A DNA stretch of 64,000 nt, taken from Lutjanus erythropterus (taxonomy: Eukaryota; Chordata; Actinopteri; Lutjaniformes; Lutjanidae). The stretch is taken from the NCBI GenBank assembly GCA_020091685.1, contig CM034601.1:4588920-4652919 (forward strand). Reading direction: 5' to 3'. The translations under genes were made by a program, and so were the position numbers. Under the pieces are notes generated by a model that saw only the letters and a list, made by a program, of their open reading frames with translations, did not search any database and was not told the DNA's origin. Below, piece after piece: positions 37,543 through 49,236 of the stretch (positions are counted from its first letter, which is position 1; each line of letters opens with the position of its first letter).

Positions 37543-37799
37543 CATAAACTACCAACACATGTACGTTTTATCAGGGACATTAAATGCACACAGGCACTTT
37601 GACAGGAGCCTGAGGCCGACTGCTGCGCCTTTCATCTGCTAACCGCTAATTCATGTTTGAGTACGGCCCCGTGTGAGCAGATGAAAGACGGCCGGGCAGC
37701 TCCAGCTCCGTCCACAGGAGAGAGGAGTGAGTGACGGACTGCAGAGAGGTAGAACGAGAACAGGTTGGATGGTGTAGAGGGAGGTCAGGATTTTTGTCA

Positions 37800-38542
37800 C
37801 ACTCTTAAAAATAAAAGTGCTAACTACAGCCATAAAGGGTTTTTTGGTTTGTCACGAGGCGAGAGCTCTATCGGAAGGTTCCACCTAAAACACAACATAA
37901 GGGGTTATATCTAGAATCATATGTGCAGGTTTTACCCACAACCCTCTGTGAAAGGTTCTAAAGAGAACCCTTCTATGGTGGAATGGTTTCACCCAGGATT
38001 CTCTCTTGGGGTTCTACCCAGAACTGTTCCACATTCTAAGGCTGCTAAAAAGAACCCATCCAGGGGATTCTACTGAGAACTTTTTTATATTCCAAGGCTT
38101 TTATCTAAAACTCATCCAGGGGTATCTACTGGGAACTTTCTTTTAATTCCAAGGGTTTTATCTAGAACCCACCCAGGGAAATACTACCAGGAACCCTTTA
38201 TTATTCCAAGGGTTTTGTCTGGAATACACCCAGTTGGTTCTATAGAGAACCATTTTATATTGCAAGGCTTCAATCTAGAATCCACCCAGGGGGTTCTACC
38301 AAGAACCCTTTAATATTCCAAGAGTTTTATCTAGAATATGCTCAGTTGTTTCTAAAGAGAACCCTTTTATATTCCAAGAGGTCAAGGATTTCCAAAAAGG
38401 TTTTTTTTTGGATGGAATGAGTTCTTAATGGAACCCTTGACAAACCTTTTCTTCAAACAAGGGTTCTTCAGAGGCAAATGGTTCTGGGTAGAACCTCAGC
38501 CCTTCAGGAAGGACCCTTTTGGAACCCATATTTCTAAGAGTG
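37800..38542 (-). mobile_element. Complete-looking tandem-unit element (copy 3), inverted
   Basis: It lies in the opposite orientation to copies 1, 2 and 4. The ends CACTCTTAAAAATA (37800) and TATTTCTAAGAGTG (38542) form a short inverted repeat. Inside are about eight ~57-bp units of the type ggttct-cca-gaaccctttt, at-ttccaagggttttatcta and gaacccacccaggg. Each unit holds small palindromes (GGTTCT...AGAACC). A 'ca' at both flanks may be a target duplication or chance. There is no open frame: it is non-autonomous. Confidence 0.7.
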
Positions 38543-38639
38543 CACCAAACTGGTGTGTGAAGAGCGCTTCACCCCTCTGCTCCACGCTGTGAAATGACCC
38601 CGACATCCATGACGCCGTAGCCTCCAGTCTCCTCTGCTT

Positions 38640-38860
38640 CACATTCTAATAAAGACTAATGTGTTTGCCGACATCAGCTCGCTCTCATTAGCGTGATTAA
38701 TTGCCTCCTTGCTTTCGGTAAACACGATGAGCTGTATTCCAATTTATTCAGCGAAAATGAACCAATCATAATTAAATGCTCTGATCTTTCTCCCCCACCT
38801 CTCCCCATACAAGCTCTCTTCACACACGGGGCGAATGTTCGTTGATTAATTTTGCCTCGC
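38640..38860. promoter_or_regulatory. Possible intronic conserved/enhancer-like element
   Basis: This non-repetitive, moderately GC segment sits directly after copy 3. It carries TAAT-core homeodomain motifs (CATTAGCG, GTGATTAATTGC, AATCATAATTAAAT, GTTGATTAATTT), a forkhead-type GTAAACA (38718-38724) and a CCAAT word. The texture resembles vertebrate developmental non-coding elements. This is inference without any alignment. Confidence 0.25.
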
Positions 38861-40187
38861 TTCCTGTCATTAGCGGGATGATGTAAGCATCGCTTTGTGT
38901 AGGCCGAGCTTTTATGAAGAGCCGGAGTCAGCCTCGTAATGGTCAGTTTTTAATGAATGGATTTATTGCGGGAGAGCAAGGGGAGGAGGGCTCGCCTTTT
39001 CCTCACAGTTTGACGCTGACCTCACAGAGCCCTCCCGCCCTTGTTGCAATGTCGCATTTTACAGCGTGTAGGTCAGCCGCTGTGCAACACAATAAACACA
39101 ACGGGGAAAAAATGACTGACCTTCACTGGAGGCTGAGAGAATGTGGAAAGGAGAGGCAAAGACATCACCTGTATCTGAAAACCGGGGCTGGAAAGATGTA
39201 GGAATTAGATTTCAGATATTCTTTGATGGAATGATGCAGAGGGAGGCGGTCAGAGATATAAAAAGATGATGATAGAGGGCTTTAAACAGCATCCCAAACA
39301 ATCAGCTTGAAGCGATTGGGTTGAAGTGAGAGTTGGTTATTTGCAGAACTGATCATTTCAGTGTCCAACACTAAACTGACATCCTCATGCAGCACAGTGG
39401 ACGCTGTGATTACAAGCATTGTGTGTGTGTGGCAGAAAAACAGCAGCCACCTCTGCAAAGAATAATGCATTAACCGTTAGCACTCAACTCATGAATTTTA
39501 CTTCAAAAATCACACCTCTTCTTTTAAGAGTCATAACTCAGTCGAACCAGAGCGCAGAGATGTTGTACAAATAAGTCTTTGATCAGTATATCTTTGATGT
39601 CCGTCAAGCATAAACATTCATAAATCTGTCTAGACATCACTTTGACTTTCTCTTTATGGCATGAAAAAAGTTATCCAGTCGATAGCTGTCTCTGCATCCA
39701 TGGTTACAGTGCAAACATGAACTGCCATGGCAAATGCAGCATGACATTTCATGGTGTAGACTACTCTTGCAGCATTGATCAGCTTGTCAAAAGAACAGAA
39801 AACAAACTTTAATAAAAGCAGTGACTAACTCATTGATTGAGGAGGCTCATTTCAGACGAGCTGGAATCCTTCACTGGCGACTGCCGCACAATGCATGTCG
39901 GTTAGATTTGCATCTGACTCGATCTTGCACACATGAGCAAAGATAACCTCAGAAGAGCAAGGTGCGTGCAGTTTTTAGAATCAGGTGCAGCAGCTGCTCT
40001 CCACTAACTGCAAACGCTCGGCTGTTGGTTGATCAATTAAATGACTGGCTTTGATTGGCTCTTAGTTTTAACAAACACCACATGTTTTAGAAAATCCTAA
40101 TTTTCTGTGTATTTGTAATATATAATGCTATGTAGATACATTCGTCTTATGTTACGCAATCAAGGTTCAATCTATTCATTCGTTGTC

Positions 40188-40330
40188 CGTAACCGTTACC
40201 CTTGAAGGGTTGCGGGGGGCTGGAGTTTATCCCAGCTGACACTGGGCGAGATGCGGGGTACATCCTGGACAAGTCGCCAGTTCATCGCAGGGCTGACATG
40301 TAGACACAGACGACCACTAACGTGGACACA
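40188..40330. repeat. Fish retroelement-type repeat tail (GGAGTTTATCCCAGCTG)
   Basis: The words gggctggagtttatcccagc, gggcgagatgcggggtacat, cctggacaagtcgccagttc and atcgcagggctgacatg occur in the order known from a repeat extremely common in fish genomes. Its exact class is not certain to me. A second, shorter copy is at 43915-44010. Confidence 0.75.
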
Positions 40331-41055
40331 AGGAGAAAATGCAACCCATTAAGAAGCAGTTAAGTGCTTTGCAGGATGGATATAAAAAGTAGGGGCATCT
40401 CTCATTGATCAAGATTGCATGCTTTATTTCTGTTATTTCTGTAACTTTCTAAAAGGGTTCTGCAAACTGTGATCTAACTTTATGTATATTATGTGTTGGA
40501 GACACAGCCCAACCAGAGAAAAGAAAAAGACAAACGAGAGAAAAGCACAGCCTCTATAAATGTCAAAAGAAAGCCTTACATATCACAAGCAGTAGTGAAG
40601 AGACAGAAAAAATTAGGTCAGAATGATTGATTCCTGTCATTCTGTCTTAAAGGCGTTTTATGTTTCTCATTTTATTCATAATGGGTTAAAATAGAAGAAA
40701 CAGAAAAAAGGGTGAGAGAAGGAAACAAGAGGGCCTTGCTCTGTGGAATTTGAAGAATATTAATTTTTTCAGTTTCCTCTTCCATTACTGTCTCTTCCCT
40801 GTAATTCTGATCCTTGTTCAGCTGTTCTTTCTCTCCCTCCCTCTCAATATAATGAAAACAAGATTAAGTTATTTTTCCTTACCGCAGGTCGTCTTCATGT
40901 ATATTCAAAAGGCAGCCTTTCAGAGCACTTTCTCTTTCTGTTTTTTTCTCTTTTCCTCACTGTCAACTTCAGTTCAGTTAGATCTGCAATATTGGCATGA
41001 AAGTAAATAAAGTTTCCAGCAGATGAAGTTAAAAGGTCAACTTTTCAGCTTCTCT

Positions 41056-41139
41056 CAGCCTCTCTCTCTCTCTCTCTATCTGTCTCACTCTCTCTCTATC
41101 TCTCTCTGTCTCTCTCTGTCTCTCTCTCTCTCTCTCTCT
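41056..41139. repeat. (CT)n microsatellite
   Basis: TCTCTC units are interrupted by CTATC, CTGTC and CACTC. Confidence 0.95.
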
Positions 41140-43914
41140 GCTCCTGTCAACAGGCAGTGGGCTACTGTGGCTTTTTGTAAAGAAGCTGTCAAAGTTATTT
41201 TTCATGTTTTGGCTGCTTCAGCAATGATTTCTGTTCAAACCACTGAGAGCACTCAGGGCTCATGTCTCTTATCCTCAAGGATGATTTCAGAAACGTAAGG
41301 CAGGGAAGCTGCAACATCCTCATTAAGTAAGACATCATAGGTTTGCACCATTTTCACAAGGAATCAAGTTTAGACACCGAACCTACTTTTGAACCCTAAA
41401 TGGGCTTTGAAGATAGACAGGCCCATCTTGGGACCTTTACTCCAAAGCATGTTCAACATATCCAGGGTGTCTTTTGGTTGTCTGGCTTCACTAAACCTAA
41501 CAAAAGTTATCAGGCTAAGCAGCCACACTGTTGCTCACTTCCTAAGTCAAGCCGGGTACTTCATGAAGTTCAGTGCTGTTGAATACATTTTAAAGAGCAT
41601 TGACTGGTCAGCAGACAGTACTTGTTTCTGTGTTTCTGTCTTTTATCCAGAACATAACCTGTTCTGGAGCAGGTTGGGCATTCAGCATAAGTTACCATGG
41701 CAATGCATCCTAGCAAGAATAGTAGTGTAACACTGACTTAATCCTAAAGTTACCTCACTAACCACAACTCCTGCTTCATAGTACAGGCCCAAGGTCTTTT
41801 CAATCTGCATGCAAATACAAAGACTTTGCACATTCAAAATTGTGTGCAGGTGATACGCCAATTCTTCCCATTACCTTCTGTGGAGTGAGATGACCTTCAT
41901 CATCATGGTGACCTTTCTGAACAATTCACAAAGTAAACAATACTTTTGTTAGGTTTAGGCATCCAAAGTATCTGGTTAGGTTCAGGAAAAGATCAGTGTT
42001 TGAGTCAAAATAAGTATGTTAGTAACGGCACAAAACTTTTGGATTCTCCAGTGGACAGTCAGTCCATCCCACTGCCTGTTTATACTAGTTGACGTCACTA
42101 GACGTGTTTTTCTGACTATGTGGTGTGAAATGACATGCAAAAAAGCAACTGACGTACCAAATACATTGCAGAAATGGCTCAAGACAGAAGAAACCGTTTG
42201 TCAAAAAAAAAAAAAAATATCTGACGTGAAGCTTTTCATCTGCAAATAGAGAACTTTGTTTCTTGTATCAAAGTCTAATAAAATCTGCCACAAAAAAAAG
42301 AAACCTTTGATGATCATTCAACCAAAAGTCAACAGAGATCAAAGACATTTTACTAAGAATTATCCTTTAAATCATCATATAAAGAGATTTAAAAATGAAA
42401 TGAAAATCTCATAACAAAGAAAGCCTTCTTTCTTCAGGGAGAATATTAAACCAATCTGTCTCTATGGTAGCTGAACTTTGCACATTAGAACTCTTTGACT
42501 TAGCTCCAGTGATGGATTCGAATTGATTACAGCGGCAGTCACAGGACCCACAGTCGTCCTTCAAAATTAAACGTCCCTCTGACTTACGCAGCTGATTTTG
42601 ACACATCTTTTGGTTATACCGCACTCAAGCTTTTGTGTCCTTGTTACTGTTTGGCTGGAAGGAGGCCTGCAGCATTTGCTGGGGGTGACGGGTTCACTGT
42701 GATCATTTTAACCTGTTAAGAGAGTTACTCTGCAAGAGCGCGTAAGAAGTTGTAATAAGTAAGAGCAAATTACATTCTGGAAAAAAAAAAAGTTCACGTA
42801 GGTTGCGAGATGGATAATCAGCTGGTTATTGGGCTTCAAAGAGGAGATTTGTGTTTGTTTGATACTCTTTTTTTCCTGCCTCTGTTCTGCACAAAACACA
42901 TTGTCTGCTTCTGGTCATTAAATCAATACATGTCCAACTCAACAACACAGAGCAGTGAGCTGTTTAGACTATTTATTATTGATGTGAGATAACTGACAGT
43001 TTCATTTGACTCTGTTAAGACTGAAGACAGAGATGTTTTGATTTTTAAGGAAAAATGTGTATCCAGACATCACCAACCTATCTGCACGGGTTGCTGTGGT
43101 ATAGATGTCGGCACCAGTAACGACATATGCTGACGCGGCTTTCCAGTGCAGAAGCGTGAGAAATAGAGATCCAGTGGAAACAATTGCATGGTCACATCAT
43201 GGTGCAGAACTCTGTCACACCAGACAGAGCTGGCTAAATTGGACTGTGCACTGTTCTGATGCACTTCCATCATTCTGGATCTGATGTTGTTTTTGTGTGT
43301 CATGTTGCAAGTGGTGCAAAACACACAATAAAATCCAATTTGAGCGGCCAGAGCATCTGGACTGAGACACATCTGCCACAAAAGCCACAATGTAGCAGTG
43401 TGTGGTGTGAGGAGATCAGCACATTGACTGCTTGCTATTCTGGCATATATGCATGGGGCGCGCCAGGCCTAGGTGTGTCCCATGCAAATGATTAATGCCC
43501 TAATTGGTCTGCAGCCCTGGAGACAAAAAGCGCAGCAACAGCAGAGTGAACCAAGCAGAGCTGTCACAGCATTGTCAGTCTGATTCATTGCCCGTATGGT
43601 TTAATGTTCTGTAATGTAATGTTAATATTTATAGAGAAGAGAGGGTCGCACTCAGGAGTAATATCATTTAAAAAGCTTTTACTCAATCATGTCTGGCAAA
43701 AAGTTACACAAAACATTTTCTGCCACGTGGCATTTATCAGTGTGTGCATTGATAATGTGAAAATCCCAGAGGCAGGAAATGGGGGTTATTTTCTCCCCGT
43801 CTCCTCCTGTCTGTATGACAGAAGTTTGTTATGTAAAGGCATTGAGGGCTATGTACAACTTTGGTTGTTTAAAAAGTTCTCCAATCTGGAGTCTGTCCTT
43901 CACTGCTGCTGCAG

Positions 43915-44010
43915 TAACCATCCATCCATTTCCTAAACCGCTTATCTGCAGGGGGGCTGGAGCCTATCCCAGTTGCCAGCATGCACTGGGCATGAGGCAA
44001 GGTACACACA
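43915..44010. repeat. Short copy of the GGAGCCTATCCCAG repeat
   Basis: It begins catccatttcctaaaccgct, then tatctgcaggggggctggag and cctatcccagttgc, the same family as 40188-40330 and same orientation. It is cut off at an ACACAC run. Confidence 0.7.
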
Positions 44011-44466
44011 CACACTGCACACATGCTGCCAGTCTAACAGGGTACTGCAGTAACTACCGTATTGAACTTCTAAGCTGCAAATACAACTAAACAGACACAA
44101 TTTAAAGGAAAACTTCTTTCTTTTAACACAGTCAGCATATGGGTTATTTCCCTTGATTGATGCCTCAACACTGTTGTTTTCTATTTTTCATTCCTGTTGT
44201 GAAATTTCTATACCACTACCACAAATAAGCAGTAGCAGAAAAAAAAAAAAACAATTCGGCATCAAATATCAGTTTTGCAGTGAACTGCAAATAAAATATC
44301 ACTTGGCTTTGGTCCTCAGACAGTGAAAAAGTAGCATGCTGTGATATTTTTTAAAGGCATCAATCAAAGAGTTTGCAAGTTACTCTGTGTGCTCATTCTA
44401 CACAACTTAAAACTACAAAACACAGTGGTTTTATGACAAAAAATAGCAAAAAAAAAAAAAAAAAAG

Positions 44467-44494
44467 AATATATATATATATATATATATATATA
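44467..44494. repeat. (TA)n microsatellite after an A-run
   Basis: A poly(A) run (about 44449-44465) is followed by AATATATATA.... It may be the tail of an old retrotransposed piece, but no body is recognisable. Confidence 0.9.
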
Positions 44495-45240
44495 CAGCTT
44501 GAGTCCAATTGCTTAGAGCCGGTGAAGTTTTTCATGTATTAAAATGTAAAATGCACAAAGCTAATTTTTGGTTAGAAACCTGCCATTATTTCACACAGTT
44601 TGGAAATAAGGGTGTCACAATTTCCAATATTAAATCAAAAAATTAGATCAAAATGATTCAGTTTCAGTAACTAAATTGAAAAGGCAGAACAACATTACAA
44701 GGACAACACAGTGTAGCTTACCAGCTGTTATATCACACTTGGTATCATAGACTTTTTAAAGCTGTCAGTGCTAAAAAAAATGTTAGAATTGAAAATCAAA
44801 CCACATTGTGATTTTAAAATCAAAAGTCAAATTGAATTGTCGATTTGGAGAATCATGACACCTGAATTTTGAAATATACAGCTGGTCCTAATTGCAGCTT
44901 TTTGAAGCACATCCTTCTCTCTACAGCCAACACTTCACGATCATACAAGTTTCACAAAAAGCAAAGGAGATAAAGATATGAATTGTTCATGAAATCCAGG
45001 TTTGTTTGCCGGTCATGTTTATGCCTGTGTGATTGAAAGCCCCTTCTCTGTTGGTTGCTTAAGGGCATTCAGGGAAACCAGGAAATAAACTGAAGTAAAT
45101 GTGTCAGGCTGAGAGAAAGGGAACGCCAGGACAAAGCAAATTACACCACTTAACAAAGTAACTCCTGACAACACTGACTTATGGCACTGATGATCTCACC
45201 GTCTTCCTTTATCCTTCCTCCTCCTTCCCCCTCTCTGCAG

Positions 45241-45426
45241 AGCACCTGAAGGTGGTGCTGGAGGAGTACATGACGCGGATGCCAAAGGTCCGTATACTGC
45301 GGACCAAAAAGAGGGAGGGGCTGATCAGGACTCGCCTGCTGGGAGCCTCCGCCGCTAAAGGAGAAGTCATCACCTTCCTGGACTCCCACTGTGAGGCAAA
45401 CGTCAACTGGCTGCCTCCGCTGCTGG
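45241..45426 (+). CDS. galnt10: galnt10-like exon carrying the DxH metal-binding motif
   Basis: The exon completes the split Glu and reads [11 protein letters not shown], then a segment with [20 protein letters not shown] and [23 protein letters not shown] (codons at 45381-45389) is the DxH motif whose Asp and His bind Mn2+ and the UDP-GalNAc diphosphate in GT27 enzymes. WLPPLL closes the GT1 motif. Both catalytic residues are intact. The acceptor has a strong pyrimidine tract (CCTTCCTCC...CTCTCTGCAG). The donor is CTGG|GTGAGA. At 186 nt with phase 1 on both sides, it is the only complete exon in the window that could be skipped without a frameshift, but the product would lack the catalytic metal site. 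Confidence 0.95.
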
Positions 45427-45460
45427 GTGAGAGACACAAACGCACACACACAGAATTGCA

Positions 45461-45640
45461 AAAATGTCCTCACTCTCCAGAGTGTCCTCATTTTCAAAAA
45501 TGTTCTCTTTCAAAATGCTCCTTATTTCCTTCATACCGTCCTCACTTTTTATAATTGCACCGTCTGCAAAATGTCCTTTATTTTCTAAAAAACGTCATCG
45601 CTTTCCAAAAAAATGTCCTCACTTTCCAAATGCACAAGAG
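45461..45640 (+). repeat. Minisatellite of 'TTTCCAAAAATGTCCTCAC' units, block 1
   Basis: About seven diverged units of ~18-30 bp: aaaaatgtcctcactctcca, gtgtcctcattttcaaaaat, gttctctttcaaaatgctcc, through tgtcctcactttccaaatgc. It begins 35 nt after the donor of exon 45241-45426. Block 2 at 47310-47420 has the same unit and orientation. Confidence 0.75.
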
Positions 45641-46549
45641 AGCTGACAAGACAGCAGACGTCAAGAAGTCACACAACACGTCAACAGACAGAACACTGTT
45701 ATGGCCTCTGTTATTTCCATCCAGAAGAAGTTTTCTGGAGTTACGGTATTTTTGTGATACAGCTCATATCACAGACTGCTCTGTCTGAAACAACCTGGTG
45801 CTTTAACTTACGACCCAGGGGTCTGGGAATTTTTCTGTTTACGAATAGTAAATGTCTAATCATGTACCTTGGCTGTTATTTAGGACGTTGAATATCAACC
45901 TAGAAGAGCTTAAATATGCTATTCATTCTGTAGGAGCATTTTATGTTTGTGGTTTATGTTTATGTTTATGAACTTTTTCCAGCATTTGATTAATTGCATG
46001 ATGAAAAAAACTTGTATAAACTCTTTCACATGTAGCATTTACAACTAAAATGCAGCTGTAAAATTAAGTAAAATATCTGATCTGTCACATAGACCTAGTG
46101 TCAATCCTTAATATCTTTAAACATTAAGACTCATAACTCATCTCACATTAATATTTAAAATTAACACTGATTGTTTATTAACTAATTCCAAGCCCCCCTG
46201 TCACTTTGCAAGCGAGCAAAGTGAGTATTCCTGCTCTGTGCTGTTGTTGGGGAGCAAGGGGGAGACTTTACAGCCCCAGGTCAAAGTTGTTGCTAACTTC
46301 AGAGGTAAATCCTGTCTCGACACGCCTACTGGTAAACAAAACACTGGAGCTTTGCTTTGCTGTCGAGGAGCTGTAACGTGTATGTTATTTGTGTAACTCC
46401 TCTCCCATGGTCACCACAAATGACTCGAATGTCTCGTCGCACCGCACTGTATGCTCCCTGAGCCGCTCCATTATTTTTCCAACAGTATTCCACTTAAAGA
46501 ACTGGTGAACCCCTCGTGGCCCCCGTGCCCCCATATTAAAAAAAAAGTG

Positions 46550-46920
46550 CCCTCTTATGCTCCAATGGTAGATAAACACAATAAATAGCCCCTCGAGTGG
46601 TCCAGTGTCCAAGACAATGTGTTAATGTACCCTATATTGTGTCCTTTCAGTGGACAAAACATGATTAAGTGCCCTCTAAGGTGCCTTTCCAGTGGACAAA
46701 ACATGATGAAATGCCCTCTATGATGCCCTCCAGTTGACAAAGCATGATAAAGTGCCCTGGGTGACTTTCCAGTAAGGAAAACATGATGATGTGCCCTCTA
46801 GGGTTCCCTTTCAGTCGGCAAAACATAACAAAGTGTCTTCTGGGTGCCCTTCCAGTGTGCAAAACATGATAAAGTGCCCTCTAAGGTGCCCTTCCAGTGA
46901 GGCAAACGCAATGCAAAAAA
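46550..46920. repeat. Minisatellite with ~42-bp unit, about 8 copies
   Basis: The unit reads approximately gtgccctctaaggtgccctt, then ccagtggacaaaacatgata and aa. Copies differ at several positions each (ggacaaaac, tgacaaagc, cggcaaaac, gtgcaaaac). The right neighbour at 47080-47125 (acgcccctgcacctcagaca, gcctgagtccaacactg) is an inverted match to 10685-10735. The array is therefore probably internal to a mobile element. Confidence 0.85.
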
Positions 46921-47309
46921 CATGCCTCTAAATGGTTAAATTGTTAGTAGTACCCTGTGTGTTTTTATTATAAAGGTGTTGCGGTTGTTGTATTTTAAGT
47001 CCATATATATTACATATATTCACCATGTATATATCATTACTTTCAGCACACTGGCACTCCACAGCATACAGTTGGCACCCTTTTTTTTACGCCCCTGCAC
47101 CTCAGACAGCCTGAGTCCAACACTGACTCAAAGCCATGAAGAAAGCTGACACAACAGTACGCATTCAGCATCACCAGCAATGTCTTCTTCTCGTTAAAGT
47201 TACAGCAGAATAAAGTTGCTGTCATCTGTTTCGCCCTTCTCTTACACATACATTGTTTGACGAAATCCATGAAGAAGAACCACTTCCACCCATTTCGTCT
47301 ACTGCAAGG

Positions 47310-47420
47310 TCCTTTGCAAAATCTCGTCACATTTCCAAAAAGTTCTAATTTTCCAAGATGTCCTCTCTTCGAAAATTATGACCGCAATCTCCAAAATGTC
47401 CTCACTCTCAAGGTCCCCTC
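47310..47420 (+). repeat. Minisatellite of 'TGTCCTCACTTTCCAAAA' units, block 2
   Basis: Units include ctcgtcacatttccaaaaag, attttccaagatgtcctctc and ctccaaaatgtcctcactct. It continues straight into a (CA)n array. Same unit type and orientation as 45461-45640. Confidence 0.7.
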
Positions 47421-47441
47421 AAAGATTAAAGAAACAGAGCA

Positions 47442-47444
<3 letters not shown>

Positions 47445-47502
<58 letters not shown>

Positions 47503-47519
47503 GCACACAGACACACACT
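47445..47519 (+). repeat. (CA)n microsatellite
   Basis: The run is uninterrupted from about 47445 to 47498, followed by CGCACGCACACAGACACAC. Confidence 0.97.
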
Positions 47520-49052
47520 CTCAGATTCACACATCACCCCTACTGTGAGACTGAGCACCTCATCTTCTGGCTGATGGACTCGCTCACAAACAGTTTTACT
47601 TTCTCAATTACCCTTTTTCCATTAAGGACCCATGTTGAGCTCCGTCTCCCAGCATGCTGCTGTCCCACATGGAACCATTTCACGACGATATGACCCACGT
47701 TACCTCCATGTCAAGCTGTTAACACAGTACTTTAAAATGGAATGCGTGTCTGCCGGTGCGTAACATAAACAGGCTTTTGTTGTGTTCATTACAACACGAT
47801 GTGACGCTGAGAACATTAATATTGGCGAGACGGTGTGGTGACAAAATGATGATTGAAAATGCGTGCATCGTGTGTCATTCAACTGACAATAATATAATTA
47901 TCTTTGATAATCTATCATTACAAAAAATGATTAAAGAAGAAAGAAAACACAAGCCCCCTCCAGTGTATTTTGGCAGTTTATGGTGTTTCATATTTTATGG
48001 CGTAATTTCCCGCCAGTCATGATTACCACACGTTTCTGCAAATATGATTGACAAATAACATAATTTTGTGCTCAATGAAAAAAATTAAGCAGCGGCTAAA
48101 ACAGAACTTTGATATATGAATATAGCAGAAGCTGCAAGTCATAAGTTATCCTTCAAGCTTGAGGACATGTTCATCCTGGTGACCAGTTCTGGTCACTGGA
48201 AGGCTGCTGTGCCTGGTTCTGCTAGCTGCTAATAGCAGCTAACAACACGGTTAGCCACTTTGGCAACAAGTAAGCTAAAGCTATCTGTTCATCAGCAAAC
48301 TCTATAACTGTAAATGAATTTAAAAAACAACAATACATATGTGATAACATCACTTAAATGAAGAACCACACGCCTACTGTGCAGTAGTTAATCTGAAAAC
48401 CATTCCACTTCTGCAGCCTCACCTATAAATTACCTTGAAATGTTCATACTCTGGGCCACAGATGAGCTTGGAGACTGGCCTAGCCTTGCTGTAAGAAATT
48501 CTAACAGATATAAATAAGTATTTTCATGTTCAGATTGGGGGCGCAGGATCAGAAAAGGTCACGTTCTAAAAGCCAAAACAAAGGTCAACTACACAGCCAA
48601 AAACTTTACCCAGGCCATTTATAAAAAATTGTTTCATAAAACTCCAGGTTATTTATAAAAGAAATATTCCAAAGCCTCACTGAAAAACAACAGAGGAAAT
48701 GTTGACTGTGAGCAGTGGAGAGGAGCGGTTACATCAGTTGCTCGTCAAACCTTTTCATCTCTGAGTGACCTGCGTCAAAACACTGCCAGCCCTTCTTCAG
48801 TGATGGAGGAAGAGCGCACAGACAAACACACACATAAATTCTTCCTTCCTGGACACTCACTGACTTCCTCTTTTTTTCCACCGTAGATGAGGGACACCCT
48901 TACACACAATACACAAGCTCAAGTAGACAAACAAACACAGAGTCATGCCGCATTAAAACCATGTTTGTGTTTTCCTCTGGTTCTTCATTGAAATCCTGGG
49001 CTTTTTGAACTGAACCAAACATCGATCATCTGCCTCCCTCTGTGTCTTTCAG

Positions 49053-49236
49053 ACCGAATCGCCCAGAACAGGAAGACCATTGTTTGTCCAATGATCGATG
49101 TGATCGACCACGACAACTTCGGATATGACACCCAGGCAGGAGACGCCATGCGTGGAGCGTTTGACTGGGAGATGTACTACAAACGGATACCCATCCCTCC
49201 GGAGCTGCAGGGGGACGACCCCAGTGAACCCTTTGA
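49053..49236 (+). CDS. galnt10: galnt10-like exon: middle of the catalytic domain
   Basis: The exon reads [20 protein letters not shown], then [20 protein letters not shown] and [29 protein letters not shown] and the [15 protein letters not shown] segment are typical of the T10 branch, where most other isoforms read F-x-W-x-L-x-F. The acceptor is TGTGTCTTTCAG|AC and the donor is TTTGA|GTGAGT. It enters in phase 1 and leaves in phase 2. The Glu codon GA|G is completed by the next exon. No frame damage is seen. Confidence 0.94.

Larger units (their letters stand above)
12147..45240 (+). other. Giant intron (33 kb) before the DxH exon
   Basis: It starts GTACGG with a CA run within 10 nt and ends in a strong pyrimidine tract and CTCTCTGCAG. 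It holds most of the mobile elements in the window, one 176-bp palindrome and an enhancer-like segment. Unannotated stretches over 300 nt, all without a recognisable gene: 12200-13370, 13435-14260, 15100-18220, 19400-20790, 21070-22780, 24600-26100, 26345-28370, 29950-31500, 31900-32350, 32700-34480, 34560-36610, 38870-40180, 40340-41050, 41145-43910 and 44040-45240. The longest open frame here (34730-35257, minus, 175 codons) has no recognisable domain. Confidence 0.85.
45427..49052 (+). other. Intron (3.6 kb) after the DxH exon
   Basis: It starts GTGAGAGACACAAACGCACA and ends TGTGTCTTTCAG. It contains a minisatellite found in two separated blocks (45461-45640 and 47310-47420), an intervening stretch that includes a ~42-bp-unit minisatellite (46550-46920), and a (CA)n array. 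Stretch 47520-49000 shows no recognisable gene apart from a short TTAGC-type repeat near 48200. Confidence 0.85.

Noticed and set aside
37800-38542. Regularly spaced repeats resembling a CRISPR array
   Set aside because: Units are diverged, contiguous and not separated by unique spacers, the context is a vertebrate intron, and there are no cas genes.
43455-43470. GGCGCGCC rare-cutter word
   Set aside because: It is an isolated 8-bp match with no sign of vector or engineered sequence around it.
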